40,982 nt of DNA. It comes from an uncultured Muribaculaceae bacterium. Lineage in GTDB: Bacteria; Bacteroidota; Bacteroidia; Bacteroidales; Muribaculaceae. This document shows, in pieces, positions 40,903 through 40,982 of this stretch. A model generated the notes under the pieces. That model was given only the letters and a program-made list of their open reading frames with translations. It did no database searches and was not told the origin of the DNA. The translations under genes were made by a program, and so were the position numbers. Position 1 is the first letter of the stretch. Every line of letters starts with the position of its first letter. The stretch spans positions 1 through 40,982 of the forward strand of contig CAJUDL010000032.1 of NCBI GenBank assembly GCA_910585285.1, read 5' to 3'.

Positions 40903-40919
40903 AGAAACTGTTTAAATTA
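40903..40919 (+). repeat. Structured dispersed element, copy E (terminus only)
   Basis: AGAAACTGTTTAAATTA matches the first 16 bases of copy B's left end exactly. No interior sequence follows on either side. The TTTAA within it supplies the stop codon of the preceding minus-strand frame. Confidence 0.65.
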
Positions 40920-40982
40920 GGGATTCCAGCAATCCGTAGAACGGAGCATTGGTAATATTCTCAGCCTGGGCGATGACCTTCA
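40912..40982 (-). CDS. C-terminal end of an unidentified gene
   Basis: On the minus strand one frame is open from the window edge for 22 codons and ends at TAA 40914-40912. It reads KVIAQAENITNAPFYG then LLESLI. The other two minus frames have stops. I do not recognise the family from so short a piece. The stop falls in repeat terminus E, 22 nt before the next gene's start, so the two could share a transcript. Confidence 0.45.
   Translation of the reverse strand, partial: KVIAQAENITNAPFYGLLESLI

Overview
The window looks like a chromosomal segment of a Bacteroidales gut commensal, most likely a Muribaculaceae-type organism. This rests on a SusC/SusD locus with an ECF sigma/anti-sigma pair, several promoter boxes matching the Bacteroidetes -7 consensus TAnnTTTG, many lipoprotein signal peptides with little Shine-Dalgarno sequence, and a type-A-like C-terminal sorting domain. 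The family-level assignment is an inference. No rRNA, tRNA, CRISPR array, phage gene or transposase was found.

Positions 1-16104 are a polysaccharide utilisation locus. On the minus strand, reading from 14004 down to 1, come a SusC-type TonB-dependent receptor with an STN signalling domain, SusD, a three-domain lipoprotein (GH43-like + DUF1735-like + esterase), two paralogous multi-module surface glycan-binding candidates, a GH3 glycosidase and a GH43 glycosidase cut by the window edge. Gaps are mostly 13-14 nt, one junction is an ATGA overlap, and two longer gaps each hold a stem-loop. Divergently on the plus strand lie a FecI-like sigma factor and a FecR-like anti-sigma factor. The enzymes suggest a pentose-rich, acetylated plant hemicellulose or arabinan. 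The STN/FecR/FecI regulation is the kind often tied to host glycans, so the substrate is open.

Positions 16105-31008 are mixed housekeeping and transport genes: alkaline phosphatase, TrmH/SpoU rRNA methyltransferase, endonuclease IV, an SLC45/GPH-type sugar transporter with an unusual periplasmic insertion, two small lipoproteins, a two-TM-type cation channel with an atypical selectivity filter, a urea-transporter-family protein with an MFS permease, a serine beta-lactamase-fold hydrolase, a HicAB toxin-antitoxin module with a palindrome inside its promoter, a DUF1846 protein and a YeiH-type exporter. Positions 31221-40982 carry an acyltransferase-3 membrane protein, a carboxypeptidase-regulatory-domain protein, a leucine-rich-repeat protein, and a minus-strand group of aldose 1-epimerase, an S-type sulfatase with a C-terminal degenerate HAD-like domain, an SGNH esterase and a secreted endonuclease/exonuclease/phosphatase-fold enzyme.

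The most striking feature is not a gene. A dispersed element of about 150-185 bp occurs in three full copies (14887-15065, 16113-16297, 38163-38311), one internally deleted copy (31082-31137) and one lone end (40903-40919). The full copies share a two-helix architecture in which the helices keep their pairing while the sequence changes, and the two strands of the internal loop between the helices are conserved. One copy separates the sigma and anti-sigma genes, and two ends overlap stop codons. A second, unrelated AT-rich element is present twice in opposite orientations (29789-29965, 39468-39640). G-rich 10-bp and 33-bp tandem repeats add to an unusually repeat-laden set of intergenic regions.
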